64,000 nucleotides of DNA, taken from Volvariella volvacea V23. Its lineage: Eukaryota > Basidiomycota > Agaricomycetes > Agaricales > Pluteaceae. The stretch covers positions 51,292 through 115,291 of the forward strand of contig KB722778.1 of assembly GCA_000349905.1 (NCBI GenBank). The letters run 5' to 3'. The stretch's first letter is position 1, and each line of letters starts with the position of its first letter. The translations under genes and the position numbers were made by a program. Below are positions 45,869 to 60,168 of this stretch, piece by piece. Below the pieces are notes generated by a model. That model searched no databases and was not told where the DNA came from. It saw nothing but the letters and a program-made list of their open reading frames with translations.

Positions 45869-47241
45869 TCATTGGAGCCTGACGAGGGGCGTCTTTTCCG
45901 GAATCGGCAAACTTGAAGAAGATCCTAAAGGAGAGATGTCATGAGGCTTTGGATAGGCATTGGGAGGAGGAATACGAACAGCCTGGGTGCCAAATATCAG
46001 AGCAGCAGCAGGAGCAACTATCATACAAAATCACTTTCATCACGCCTACAAAGATGAAGGAAATCGGACATACTGGCCGCCAACATAATGTCGAACTGTA
46101 TCCTACGGTGGGATGTTGAGGAGAATGTTACAGCAATTCTAGTGGTTTACATATAAGTACACCGACGCAGCAGTATCAGTGCAGTACTCACACGATGCAA
46201 ACGATCCCACATCCGGCGAATAGCGAGACCCGTATAACCATGCTCACAATCCGTCTCACTCCCAGTAGCGTTTTGCGGTGTCTAATAAGAAGGACTGCTG
46301 CAGCAACTGCAAAAAATAATCATTATTTCTGTAGGAACAAGCCCCGTGAGTGGTCATACCTTGAATTACCACAGCGATAACTGCAGTGACTGAAGCCCAA
46401 ATTGCAGTAATTTTAGGACTACTATAATATTACTCTTTGCACAACACGGGTAAGATGATGCATACGTACATGGCGTCTGCCGCTGAGGTGCAATACGCCC
46501 CATTCTGGCCCAACTCAATATGACCGGTGACAATTGCCAACTGCGCAAGGACTAGGATTCAAGCAGCCGTAAGAAGGGAAATTTCTAAAGCTTACAATTA
46601 GTGTTACGGCGATCAAAACAGACCAGCAGAACCACGGAAGGAAGATTAGCTTTGGCCCAAAGTTAGTGGTGAGTAAATGATTCGTGGCGAGAAGCTATTG
46701 TACCAATGCTAGAAGTAATCGAGATTTGTTGGCCCTGTGCGGATATGTTGGCAGGGCTGCCAGGACGTCGAGTAAAAGCTGGACGCACGTTCGATAAGTC
46801 GAAAATAAGCATCAATGGTTAGCGTACCTGTAGTACCATGATAGCTGTACTAGTTCCAGCACTTCATGCAACCACATTAGAGCCCGAATGGTTCAGCAAT
46901 CAGGCAAGGAGCTCACAGAGGGGCAGCCGCAGCAACCAAAGCTCCTTGCGCAACACACAACCCAAATGGAGGATCGGAGCGACGAGATCTCGGAAGAAAG
47001 ACCAAAAGGGAAAACGAGAATGCATAAACCGCCCAAGAGAGACAAAAGCTATACCAAGTCTCTTGCCTTCGAAGATGAGAAAAGTAGGCAACCGAAACTA
47101 TAAATGTCAAAAGTGCGAATCCGCTGATTTGAAGGGCATAAAATGCCGCAAAAAAGGGGTCATCTGCCGCTGCTGTGTCCAGGTTAACGGAAAGGAAATA
47201 AAAATGAGAACTTGCAGAGAGAAATACGACTTACGCGACAT
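45869..47241 (-). CDS. Seven-transmembrane receptor-like protein (291 aa, 10 exons)
   Basis: Assembled by eye from ten small exons: 47235-47241, 46917-47172, 46828-46849, 46704-46778, 46596-46649, 46470-46540, 46360-46421, 46192-46306, 46074-46138, 45869-46017 (876 nt, no stop). The product has seven hydrophobic segments, including ISGFALLTFIVSVAYF, a WYSFCLSWAVYAF segment, LIFLPWFCWSVLIAV, IWASVTAVIAVVI, AGCGIVCIVIAV, and APAAALIFGTQAV at the end. An extracellular-loop-like stretch has GAYC. This pattern resembles orphan GPCR-like proteins of Agaricomycetes. Ligand and coupling are unknown. The first exon is 7 nt and exon 3 is 22 nt, and the start and the exon 4/5 junction are the least certain parts. 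It lies head-to-tail with TRM44 on the same strand. Confidence 0.75.
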
Positions 47242-50200
47242 GACTGGTCTACTATGCGTTATCGATACTTCTCTCGAGTAGGAAGCTGGATGGGTTGAAA
47301 ACTTCAATCCAGCAACCCATGTACGAGAGAAGGCAGGGGTAAAAGCAAGGCAACGAACACGATCGCAGTAGAGTGCCTTAAAGCCAGGCAAGGAACAACG
47401 GAATTCTTAATTGGCTTCGGACGTACCTTTTGATTGTGGATCGTGACAGCTAAATGGGCACCAAGAAGGTTCGCCATATGGTCATGAGCGATATACAACC
47501 ACGTTGCCCACTCAAATTGTTGAGGGAAACGGCGATGACCCTGGGTTTCAATTTTATCGGCACTTCTCCATCTGGTGTAATTTCCTCGTGCAATGAGGAT
47601 ATGAAGCAATATACAGACGGAATTCTCGACTGTGAAGGTGCCACATATATTCTGCTAGTTCAAATGGCTAAACATACACAGAAGTCCATGTCAAACCATC
47701 ACTAAGAGACGGGGTCACTTGCTATACTCGTAACAACAGAAAGCTTGTGAATTTAACATACCAAGATATCACAGACCAAGACATCACAGCCCCGTAATCA
47801 CCGTCGCAACAATATCCCTCCGAGAGAGCTTGAGCTCGGCCAGCCAACTACACAGCATAAAGCCATATCACAGGGGGGTTTCAACAATCACCGCAAATTC
47901 TTGCGCGCTTCTGATCGTTGAGCTCGGGGAACTCGAATTGCGATCGAGCCTCGAGAGTTGGATCAATTTTAGCCACGTGCGCTCGGTAACCGGCACTTAA
48001 ATTTGCCGGAACTGTGGGCATGATGCGTTCAACGTCAGTACCGCATGCATCGGTACAATCGCTATTCATAACTGCTGGCCTTCTCCACGATATCGTTTGG
48101 CAGGCGGCTTGACAAATGACATGACAAGTGCTGGCGACCTGATGGACATCGCTAACGCGAGTTGAGTTTGAATCATCTTCTTTCGTGAGGCGCACTTACT
48201 GCGATGGCACTTTGCATAATATGAGTGCAATACGCGCGTTATGGATCCGGATGAGGTGTAAAGTGGGGTTATCTAAGTTTAGAGATAAGGTCAGTATAGC
48301 GGTGATCATGACGATCGACGTGTGCTACCTCAAGAAAAACATTGAAGTTGAGGCTGTTGCCCACAAGCCGGATTCAGCTGTCTCCGATAACAAGGGTCAA
48401 CGAGTCAAAAGACTTGAATTCTGTAAGGGTGCCTACTTCGCCCAAAACTTGTAGTTCGTAGTCGACTTGGGACCGGCAGATGACAGTGGGGGAAAAGTGC
48501 AGAATGGTACAGAGCAATTTACTAAGCCCAGTCAGATTTCTGTCAAATAAGAAACTAAACACGATAGCTAAATTTTGGGAACGAACCTGTGATCCTGTTC
48601 AGCTTGCCAATTGGTGGTTTCTTAAGCGGCTGAAAACAAGAAGGCTCGTGGTGGTGAACCGAGGTATAGCGTTGCACCTGGCACGATGTAGTGGAGTACC
48701 GGATATGGTATGCGCATGCTCTTGGGCATGCGGACAGCGCGTTGTTGACATCGTATCGTGCTGGTACAATCCGTAGGTGTCGAGTGTTTCCGGGCGGGCC
48801 GGTTCGTCCCATCACGGAGCGACCAAAGAAACTGCAACAAATGGTGTAGGTCAAGCCTCCGCAAGTCGCCAACCATCCGTCCAACTGATGCCTTGTCGAA
48901 TTGTAAAGCGTGTCCAAAGTCAGGCCATGACGACGTTCCAACGTGACATCAAGACGACGACGTCAGTGATCCAGCAGCTGTATTGGAGCGACTGCTGTGC
49001 TTGCGTTGCCTGCCAGTGATAATCGATAGGAGGCAGTAGAGGGGTGTTTCGTTGGAGATAGTGAATGTCATGTGCAAATGACGATGGGAGGTGTTGATGG
49101 GATGGTCATGTTGCGCCGTTGCAATTGGCATAGGAGAACCTAACTGGCAGATACGATCAAAATAAGGGTTAGACGACATCAAGGCGCAGCGAAGCATTCA
49201 TTCAGATAATCCTGTCAAGAACACCTGCAGGTCAGCATGATTCTCGATACCCCCTGATCGAAGCAGTCTAGCCACCCCTTCAGGTCAAGTGCGAATCACA
49301 AGAAGACGCCACTGTGAGGTAGTAAGTAAATGAGCCCCATTCCTGGAAAGCGTGAACTTCCAGGATAGAAAGGAACCCACTTGACTCTATCTCGCACTTG
49401 CTTCGATTAATCATGATAGAATAACAGAGAAGCGATTCGAAGGGGAAGGAGGCTTTTGTGTCTTGATAGTCGAAAGCCATGCGTGATGTTACTCTGGGCC
49501 CAGCGAACTCGAAGTCGACATCATATCAAAATTACCTGCGAGGACAACAACCAATGAGTAATAATGAGGCATTCTGTCGTTAAGATGAGGTTATGATTAA
49601 CTGAAATGGTGGGCGAGACCCGGGTAGATTATCGTTGTTCACTTTCTCCTGAACAAAATGCCAGTCTAACTAGAAGACCGTTTACGGTATCATGCACGGA
49701 AGAATAGATGAACAGAGTTCTAGCCATAGCTGGGCGAAAATCTTGACGTGAAGAAGACATCGCGAAGGTGTCCTCCGCGGATTCATGAATGACAGAAAAT
49801 GACCAAAATCCAAGAGAACATAAAAGTGCTTCTCTGTCGCGAGGCTTACCCTTCATTTCGTGTGTCGTTGGGGATTAGACACCTTGTCCCGATGACAGAA
49901 GTAGATGCATAATTGATATTAACCCTGGTCAGTGTCGGCATGATGGTCCTCGAGCTCGCCCTACTCGGCCAAGCCTTCCAGCAATCACGGTTTTCGCGAG
50001 GAGATAAGAATTTGGGCTATGCATTCACGCATCGCAATGAGGCATTAGCATTTCTACGTACCTCTTCCATGCCCCAAAGTCCAGTTGCTCACGAACAAAG
50101 TGCACGAACCCCGCGGATGTAAGTGGATGACAACGGGGTGGTTGTATTGGCATACTTGGTCTTGCTTGTCTACACAAGCCGCAATAAACACTAAAACGCG

Positions 50201-50865
50201 GACAAGACAAAAGACCTTTGCCGTGTGATCTTCTGGGTTGCCTTTACAGGTTTTTCAGGGAAAGCACATCTTATCCTTCTCCGCCGTCGGAGGGCGGGGG
50301 TGCTGCGTATTCCATCAACCCTTCCCAAGCTGTACATTACTTTCTGGGTTTCTTCCTGCTTCCATCAAAAGCTCCCTCTTGAACCTTACTTGGGGACCCA
50401 CACACCAGCGACCACGAGGTACCTACTCGAATCATTTGTTTTCTGCATCAGACTACGACAACGGGGGCAAAATGACGGAAGATATCCATGTTGAGCGCTC
50501 TAAGTCCGAGGAATTGAATAGAATAATTGAGATAATCCACCATCTTGGTATAGTCCACATCACAACCACACCTCCTGGCTTCCTTCCATCCTTGGTCCGG
50601 GACCAGTCGTTACTCGTATCTGGGGTGCTGGGACAGCAGAACGAATCCGAACGTATTTTCAGGGAAAACAGTGTGCGCGCACCACAATTTACTTCCGGAT
50701 TGGAAATACCAATCAACAATGACAACAATAGCAATCAGCCAACCAAATTATCAGTCGAACGCGTATTTAACGGCTGGTCATTCTGCTCTCTGGCCATTCC
50801 TCATCGGTTCTACCGTCCTCTAAACAACTACTCTTCTAACAACTCCTCTTACAACAAGCTTCACA
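47242..50865. other. Long stretch with no gene I can assign
   Basis: About 3.6 kb upstream of both the 7TM gene (-) and the dehydrogenase (+). Several open frames of 60-130 codons occur on both strands (for example minus 47,304-47,609, minus 48,555-48,941, minus 50,025-50,210), but none gives a recognisable motif or a spliced gene. Given how fragmented the neighbouring 7TM gene is, a small-exon gene could be hidden here. Confidence 0.5.
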
Positions 50866-52076
50866 ATGCCTTCTCTCGTCTGGGTCATCACTGGTACCTC
50901 GTACGTACCCTTCCTCTTGCTCATCTACCCCTATCCAATCCACCTCCATCCACCGCATTCAATCACGCTAACGCGTCTTTCTTTCATCCTCCAGCACCGG
51001 TATCGGCCGTCTCCTCACCGAAGCCGCCCTCGCTCGCGGTGACCGCGTCATCGCAACTGCCCGTGCTCGCTCCGTCGGCCAGCTCGCCGACTTGAAGGAG
51101 AAGGGTGCTGCCACCCTCGAGCTCGACGTCACCGCTCCCCAAGAGCAACTCGACGCCGTCGCCAAGCAGGCATACGAGATCTACGGCCAAATTGACGTCG
51201 TCGTCAACAACGCCGGATACATCTTGGTCGGTGCTATTGAGGAGAATTCGTAAGTCGCTCCTGTACTGGTTGGATGGTGATTTGGCGGGATGTTGACTTT
51301 GTTGGCGTGTTCTTTTGCGGTTCGGTTGATGCAGTACTCAAGAGACTTATGATCAATTCAAGTAAGAGCGTTCATCTCGTTCCGCAGAGCTAAAATTGCT
51401 AATACCAGTTCTTAGCACCAACGTTTTCGGTGGTATCAACGTCAGCCGTGCATTCCTCCCCTACATGCGCCCAAGGAAGACCGGTACCATCCTCTTCATC
51501 GGTTCCATCGGTGGTTGGTAGTACGTACCCCTCTCTATCTTCCACCACCTCCATCAGCTAACGCCTCCCCTAGTGCCGTCCCCAACGCTGGTATCTACGC
51601 AGCCACCAAGTACACCCTCCGCGGCATCGCCACCACCCTCGACGCCGAATTGAAGCCCCTCGGTCTCCGCGCCAGCTGCATCGACTTTGGCTACTTCCGC
51701 ACCGAATTCTTGACCGGCGACCACCGCAAGCCCCACATCTCCCGCATCCTCGACTACAAGCCCATGTCCGACGCTGCCGGCGCCGCTCTTGCTGGTACGT
51801 CGCCTGCTTCTCTTCGCAAGGGCATTTTGTGCTTACGCTTCTCGATCGTTTTCAGCTTACAACGGCAAGCAGCCCGGTGACCCCAAGAAGGGTGTCCAAT
51901 CCATCCTGGATCTCGTCCACGGCACCGGCTTGGCCGCTGGCAAGGAGTTCCCGACACAGTTGGCCTTGGGCTCTGACTGCTACGCCGTCGTCAAGGAGGA
52001 GTCCCAAAAGACGCTCGCCCTCCTCGAGGAATGGAGGGAGCTCACCCTCTCCACGGATCTCCCCAAGGGCGTGTAA
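50866..52076 (+). CDS. Short-chain dehydrogenase/reductase (classical SDR, 287 aa)
   Basis: NAD(P)-dependent oxidoreductase with a Rossmann fold. Six exons: 50866-50900, 50995-51249, 51335-51361, 51416-51520, 51574-51794, 51856-52076 (864 nt, no stop). Visible: the cofactor glycine motif TGTSTGIG across intron 1, NNAG at about residue 87, a catalytic Ser in FIGSIGG, and the YAATK catalytic Tyr/Lys pair. The substrate cannot be read from sequence. The C-terminal segment ending in GV is typical of fungal SDRs annotated as NADP-dependent oxidoreductases. It is GC-rich with strongly biased C/G-ending codons, so it is probably well expressed, unlike the AT-richer surrounding accessory DNA. No signal peptide; cytosolic. 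Confidence 0.93.
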
Positions 52077-54570
52077 ATCCCGCGGTGCAGGCTATGGTGT
52101 GGGATAGAGTAGTCGCATTTCGAGCATTGTTTCCTTGTTGTCAAGCATACGTATCAAAACCGCATTGTATCTCGCTCTCGCTTTGTGTGTAAAATGGCAT
52201 ATAAACGCTTTTGATCACAATTTCTTTTGGAGTGAGCTCGCGAGTTTTTTGGTTAGGGCGATGGTCTTGCGCTTTCTACGATGACGACGAAGCTCACTCA
52301 CGGGTGCACGCCTTTTGTCGAATTCACTTCAGACATCCATCCCCACCGAATAGACTGTTCATGTGATGCCATCCGCACGCAGCCACCACCACGATGAGGG
52401 CACATGCTCAATCGAGTGCTTGCTCAACAACTCGGGCGGTCCCTCTTTCTCAGATCTGTCCCCCTTGATGACTGGACACGGGACATGCACCGCACAAACC
52501 CTATCTGATAGAGAACATGACCTGATCACGACCCGACTGACACAGTACCCAGTACCACACCGGTACCACACCCTGGATTACCGTCCTGCTTAAGAAGTCT
52601 CATGAACATTAACATCGACGCTTCGACTTCTGTGGCAGAGTGGATCCGGAGTTGACAGCGGCGGACATAAAGAATCGATTTGAGTTGTACTGTACCAGCA
52701 GGATGGTTATCGCGATGCATCGCGTGATCAGGGATCTATGGCTAGTACATCATAGGTACAATAGAAAGAGCAGGAGCAGTCGGGATGGTGCGATGCTAGA
52801 TGGCAAGATACACTGCATATCGATCTCATTTCGAAAAAAGCACTCGATCGAAGGTTTCGTAAAGGCACATCCAGATCGTCATCTTCGAAGTTGAGAAGGT
52901 CAAACTTGAGGACAAGACTTCTTTCTACCAGGAAGTAAACCCTGCCAAAAGCCTGGCCCACTGGCCCACCAGCCACCCATTCACAGCACCCTCAAGACCA
53001 GAGCCCAGCCCGGCGAGGCCAGACCAACAACAAAAATTCCGATTCGATAACGATAACACCACCACCACCAACAGCGCAAACACCCGTCCCACTCCTGCAG
53101 CTGGGCCTATCCATACCAGTCGCCGACCGTTACAGCCCCCAGCACTCCCATCCAATACAAGCACCGGCATGACGTCTTTGCTTTGAATATGCAGATGACC
53201 CGTCCATGGGTTCTGGCTGACCCTGAAAAGGTTGATGCTGATGTGGGCCAGGATGTCGGTGGTATGCGTGTTCCATGGCGCCAAAGAAGACGTGTAGCCG
53301 CTTTGTTCCCGCCGGTACCTGTGTAAGCGAAATGAAGGGAATTGAGTCCGAGAGGGTCTTGGCTCTGGCTTGTTGCGATTATGAGGAGTGGGGGGTGTTC
53401 GAGGGTGCTGGATGGGGGTAATGAATGGTGCATCGCGATGGCGTCATGGGCGTTGTTCGAGATGAGGAGTTGCAGAGATGAAGGTCCTATCTGGCCAGCT
53501 AGGCGTGATCAGTTGCTTATTGGACGTTGATAAGGAGTGTGCTATATGCGTGCGCCCACTATGTGTCAAGCATGTTAAATTATGGCATATAGAAGGAGAA
53601 TAGAGAAGAATTGTTCAATCGAGTGAAAATTAACGTACTCTGCTTATGCTCTATTGTCGAAGGTATCGGAGTCGGGGATGGTCGACGGTGATAGAATCTA
53701 ATCCGACCTGATTCGCACGTATGGCGTTGTGGTTATGTGAGCCCTAAGAGCAATAGAAGCACCCCAATATTAGTGGGTACTAAGGGCCTGAGCTCCAAGA
53801 AGGAAGCATCTAAGGCCGGGTAGGTGAGAGGAGTGGAGCTTATATAGCTAGCGTGAGAGTAGGCGAGTCGCTTGGAGATGATGGGCCCAGGTTGAAGAAC
53901 ATCACGACGAGACTCGGGCAGGGTGCTGTTCTTCGATGAGCTGGTGTGCACGGATGTAGGACCGGTGCAGCGATTGTGTGCGCGGTATGTGTCAGCAGCG
54001 CTGAGATTTGTTAGCTCATCGCTCACTGAGCTGCTTCTAAAGTATGCGGCGTACGCACTACAACACTCAATCCTAGCCAGTGATAGCTACTGAGCTCGAG
54101 CCTCTTCTCACAACATGATCTTATCGCAGCCGTGGTCTGTAAATGGCAGCTCTCTCCTCTTTCAGAGCGGCGATTGAGCGAACGCATCATTCTGCTGACA
54201 GTGTGGCGAGCCATAGAACTCCTCTAAACGCGGAAAGTCGGGGTTTGCGATTGGACAATTGCAATTCGGAAAACATCATCGGTGGGATGTCCGGAATCCC
54301 GAAGTGGGTTGCAGCTCAATACTACCGCTGGACGCGCAAGAGTCATGCAACACCGCCTGCGAGTTGCATGCCTGAGAGGGCTGGAGGCCAATGGTTCGAT
54401 GTCAAGATGAGCGCTGGCGCTAATGTCGAGGTGAGGACCGGCTAAACTTTGGCGAAAAAGGGCCGGGCCGGCGATCTTCCCACGACCCTGTCCAAGATAT
54501 GAGGTCACTCCTCCCGTAAAACAGATTCCGCATCCGTTTACTTCCTCGACCATCCCCTCCACCAGAAACC
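52077..54570. other. Intergenic region, SDR to GPI
   Basis: About 2.5 kb. Open frames on the minus strand (52,925-53,433) are proline-, threonine- and glycine-rich low-complexity translations with no family motif. The ones at 54,143-54,562 lie just upstream of and antisense to GPI. I support no gene here. Confidence 0.5.
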
Positions 54571-56690
<2,120 letters not shown>

Positions 56691-58846
56691 GTAGGAAAGG
56701 TGATGGTGCTAAACTTGAATAGGCTAAGTGTACAATAGAAGTAGCTTGAGGTCGAGTTTGAGGGAATCAAAAGCAAGAGTGAAATGCAATATGTAATAGT
56801 TGAAATTTATTGTGTTTATTGCGTGCAAGTGTATATATCACTTGATCATTATAAGAGTGAATGTGTGGTAGCTTGGTTTCTATTGGTGAAAAACTAAGGG
56901 AATGTTAGAATTGTGCATAAATAATGTCGCCATTGTCAAAGGTGATGTTGCGTGTCTCCTTCCCCTTTTTATATTCATGTGTCTCTTCCGGGAGAACAAA
57001 GACTTCCTTTTAGAACGCGAGAATACATAGATGTACTATGCAGTGTGTATGGCACATTGGCTGACGAATTCCTTATTTACCAGCCCAGGGACCACTAGGT
57101 CACCACAAACTCGTTCATTGATTCTATCGACTGCTGCAAAATGGTAGATACATATGGGGTGCTGAAGAACCTTTCACGAGGAACACAACGTGAAAGAAGA
57201 CTGCGAGGAGGGGAGGTGCAGAATAGGTGCCTCGATTGAATCATGACGGGAATGGGGATTACTTACCAGACATGAGCAACACGAGGGTTGGGTTTGACAC
57301 TGCAATGAACCGAACGTGCAGTCGTCTTAGTGGTCAGAAGACGACATGTGGTGGGCGGGGGAACTCCTTGAAAAAGGACTTGGAAGGGTGGGAATCATTC
57401 CCGCCCAGCTTCACTCACATTTAGCATCCACAGAATAAACAGGCCACTCGAGGCTTGCCTCCATCCCTATGAAAAGAAAGGTGAAACATCTGGAGGGTAG
57501 CAAAACAGTTGAGGGTGGGTTTGCCTGGTCCGCACCCATACCATCGAGCTTGAGCGCTAACCTTGTGATGTTCAGCGCCCGACGCGTCCATACATGACAG
57601 GTGACAGTGTAGACCAGTATAAGTCCCCCAGATTCTGCGAGCCCTCAGGCTGTTTAAACGCTTTTAGGGTCGAACTACTCCTTTCGGTTCATGTTACTGG
57701 CGATGTAAGGGGTACATCCAACATGACATGGATCGAGACTGCACAATCGCATCAAGCTTTAATACGTAGCAAGACGTATTGTCAAGGACAAACATTGTAG
57801 ATGGAGGTACACGAGGGTTTTCGTAGCTATCCTATTATTATCGTGCGAGCACCCTGAGTTCATCCCTGTAGCGCGGTGCAGAACGTATAGGACGCGTGGT
57901 GGGAGGTTGGGGCAACTTCACCGGCGGTGCTGTTCACGATCGGAGCGACAGAAAAGGGACGACGCGGTACAACAAATTGGACTTTGCGGGTTGGGCGAAT
58001 GCGGGCAAAATGTCGTTGAGAAGGAACTTACGGATCCCATGCTCCGACTCATTACCTCTCCTTCGCCATCTTATGGAGCACCATTGTAAGCATAGGTATT
58101 TCCCATCATGCTGGGTCATGTTGAAGCGGTTTCCCATATCGTGGCGGAGATGTGCCCGGAAAGGTTGGTGAAGGGGGCTTACAGATGCATGGTAGGATCT
58201 CCACAACTTGATTCGTGATCACTGACGACATCGAGCATAGAGCATGCATCTGGAGGACCTGCATGCAGTGCCAATACTCTCTGGGATGTTTTCGCGCATC
58301 GCGCCTTCACAACGTCGACTGTTAGCATCAAAGCCAAAGAAATGTTCAGAGGCGATATGACTGGAGATCAGGAGAATTCACCTACACACATTCATAAATA
58401 CAGCCCCAAGGACTGCCGCCTTGTAAGCATCAGGCTATTTCATCGCGACTACAAATCGTTCTTAACCCGGCAAGATGGATTGAAGGCCTATATGCTGTGA
58501 GGTCAGAGATTATTATGGGATGAAGGCGAAGATGGGGTCCATTCACTCGGCGCTAAGTCGGTCAAATCGGTCCGAATAGTCCTTCCCATGCCTGCATCCG
58601 CGCCCAGGGTGCTTTACAATGTCGACTGGTGTCCGCCCCTGGCACTATTCTCTCTGTCAAGTTGTCAACGTCGGTGTCACCGGAATGTCACGTAAAGAAG
58701 ACCACAGGGACGATGCGACACGCATGAGGAGGCTGTCCTCGACACAGCTTTGCCTCTGACTGTCTTTCGTCCTCTTCGTAGTGCTTACTGTCGTCGTCGT
58801 CACCGTTCTCGCAACTCAACCAACTGTTCCCAGCAACTTTCGTATC
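56691..58846. other. Intergenic region downstream of GPI
   Basis: About 2.2 kb. Short open frames (57,227-58,206) show no motif, and I see no transposon or RNA gene. The last 100 nt before 58,847 form the 5' flank of the NLR fragment. Confidence 0.5.
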
Positions 58847-59362
58847 ATGCCTTTCTTCCAAGGTATCAAATCAGCATTCAACGAGCTCCGCACGCCCAAG
58901 CAGGGCGTGCCTACCCGCGATACAGATGGCCTTCGTGCCCATCTCGCCCACAGCGCTCTTACCATCGCTGGCGCACCCGTCGGCATCATCAACCAGCCAT
59001 TGTCGGATTTGGCCCCCGCCTCCGAGTTCAGTTTCGAGAAAGGGCTGGACATTGCTTGCAACGCGCTTGAGCTTGTTGCCATGGCCACTGGGCCCATTCC
59101 TGTTCCAGGCTTCACCGAGGCTGTTGAGGCTCTGCGTACAATTCTTCGGGCCATTCAGGTGAGTTTTTGAGATGGCTGGGGTGTGAACAACAAGGATAAT
59201 AATCCTTACACCGAATTTATAGGACATTCAATCTACTAGGTCTGAATACGACGGCCTAGTTGAGAGGGCATGTGTTATAGTCCATGACATATTCAGCGGA
59301 ATACAAACTGTTTATAATGATCTTTCACCTGCATCTCGTGATGCACTCAAGAAACTCTTCAG
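58847..59362 (+). pseudogene. N-terminal fragment of an NLR-type (NACHT-WD40) gene
   Basis: Two spliced exons, 58847-59158 (104 codons, from ATG) and 59223-59362, encode a mostly helical stretch with SFEKGLDIACNALELV and PIPVPGFTEAVEALR, then VYNDLSPASRDALKKLF. This arrangement is typical of the N-terminal part that precedes NACHT in many Agaricomycete NLR-like proteins. The next expected exons are missing: after the donor at 59,363 about 800 nt pass before the NACHT-region exon at 60,169. It may be the true 5' end of the downstream gene with lost exons, or a separate relic. Exon 1 is rich in CpG, unlike the NACHT part. Confidence 0.6.
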
Positions 59363-60168
59363 GTGAGAGGAAATATCTTTTTTCAGATCATTGAGCAAAC
59401 ATACTTTAAGTATTCTAAAGGAAATTCAGGCCAAGGGTAAGAAGAAGATTTGTCAGCGACCACGTCGAGCGCTCACCAACCCCGATGAATAGCATCATGA
59501 AATAAATAAAAGATATGAAAACGGACTCTACCCTCAATAGGGGACAGGCCTTAAGCCATCTGTATGAAACACTACACAGTGGTCGGTAGATGTGCGCGAA
59601 GCATCTCACTCCGCAACAACCAGATAAGAAGAAGTATTTAACGACGATCCACTTACCACTATGAGTACTTGTATCATAACGAGTTTATACCTCGGTCGTC
59701 AGAGTAAGGGTACTGGGGTGCTTAGGCTGCGTGGCTCAACGAGGGCAGTAAAGACCAGATCAGAATTGGGGAGCTACCTGCCAGCTAGCTCCAGTATTTA
59801 TAGATAATCTAACTATCTATGCACAGATCATTATGCTAATACTTGTGCAATGATTGCGTGCTATGGTGCAATCATGACGCATATTTCTAGTACATTCTAT
59901 GGGTTATATGCCTAACGGTCTCCCTTGGTTATTCGCTAACCAGTTCATATCTTTTTGGAGGTGACCGCCATTTGGGAATGTACTCGGTGTAGTAACTGTG
60001 ATCGCCTACGTATGTAATTGTCTTATCTAATCATGCTGACTAATCTGATAAAGGAATGACATAATAAAATAAAAGGAAAGTGAAATTAATAATGATATTC
60101 TAGGCGTCTATATGAGTGTTTATAAATAAAAATAAAATTAGCCCATTCATGACAAGATTAATTCCCAG
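59363..60168. other. Spacer between NLR fragment and NACHT exons
   Basis: No coding exon recognised. It contains a perfect 8-bp inverted repeat (59,850-59,857 with 59,868-59,875, ATGATTGC/GCAATCAT). The last CpG before the depleted zone is at 60,105-60,106. Confidence 0.5.

Noticed and set aside
52925..53433. Minus-strand frames of 108-119 codons
   Set aside because: Low-complexity Pro/Thr/Gly-rich translations in two overlapping frames, no domain and no clear splice sites.
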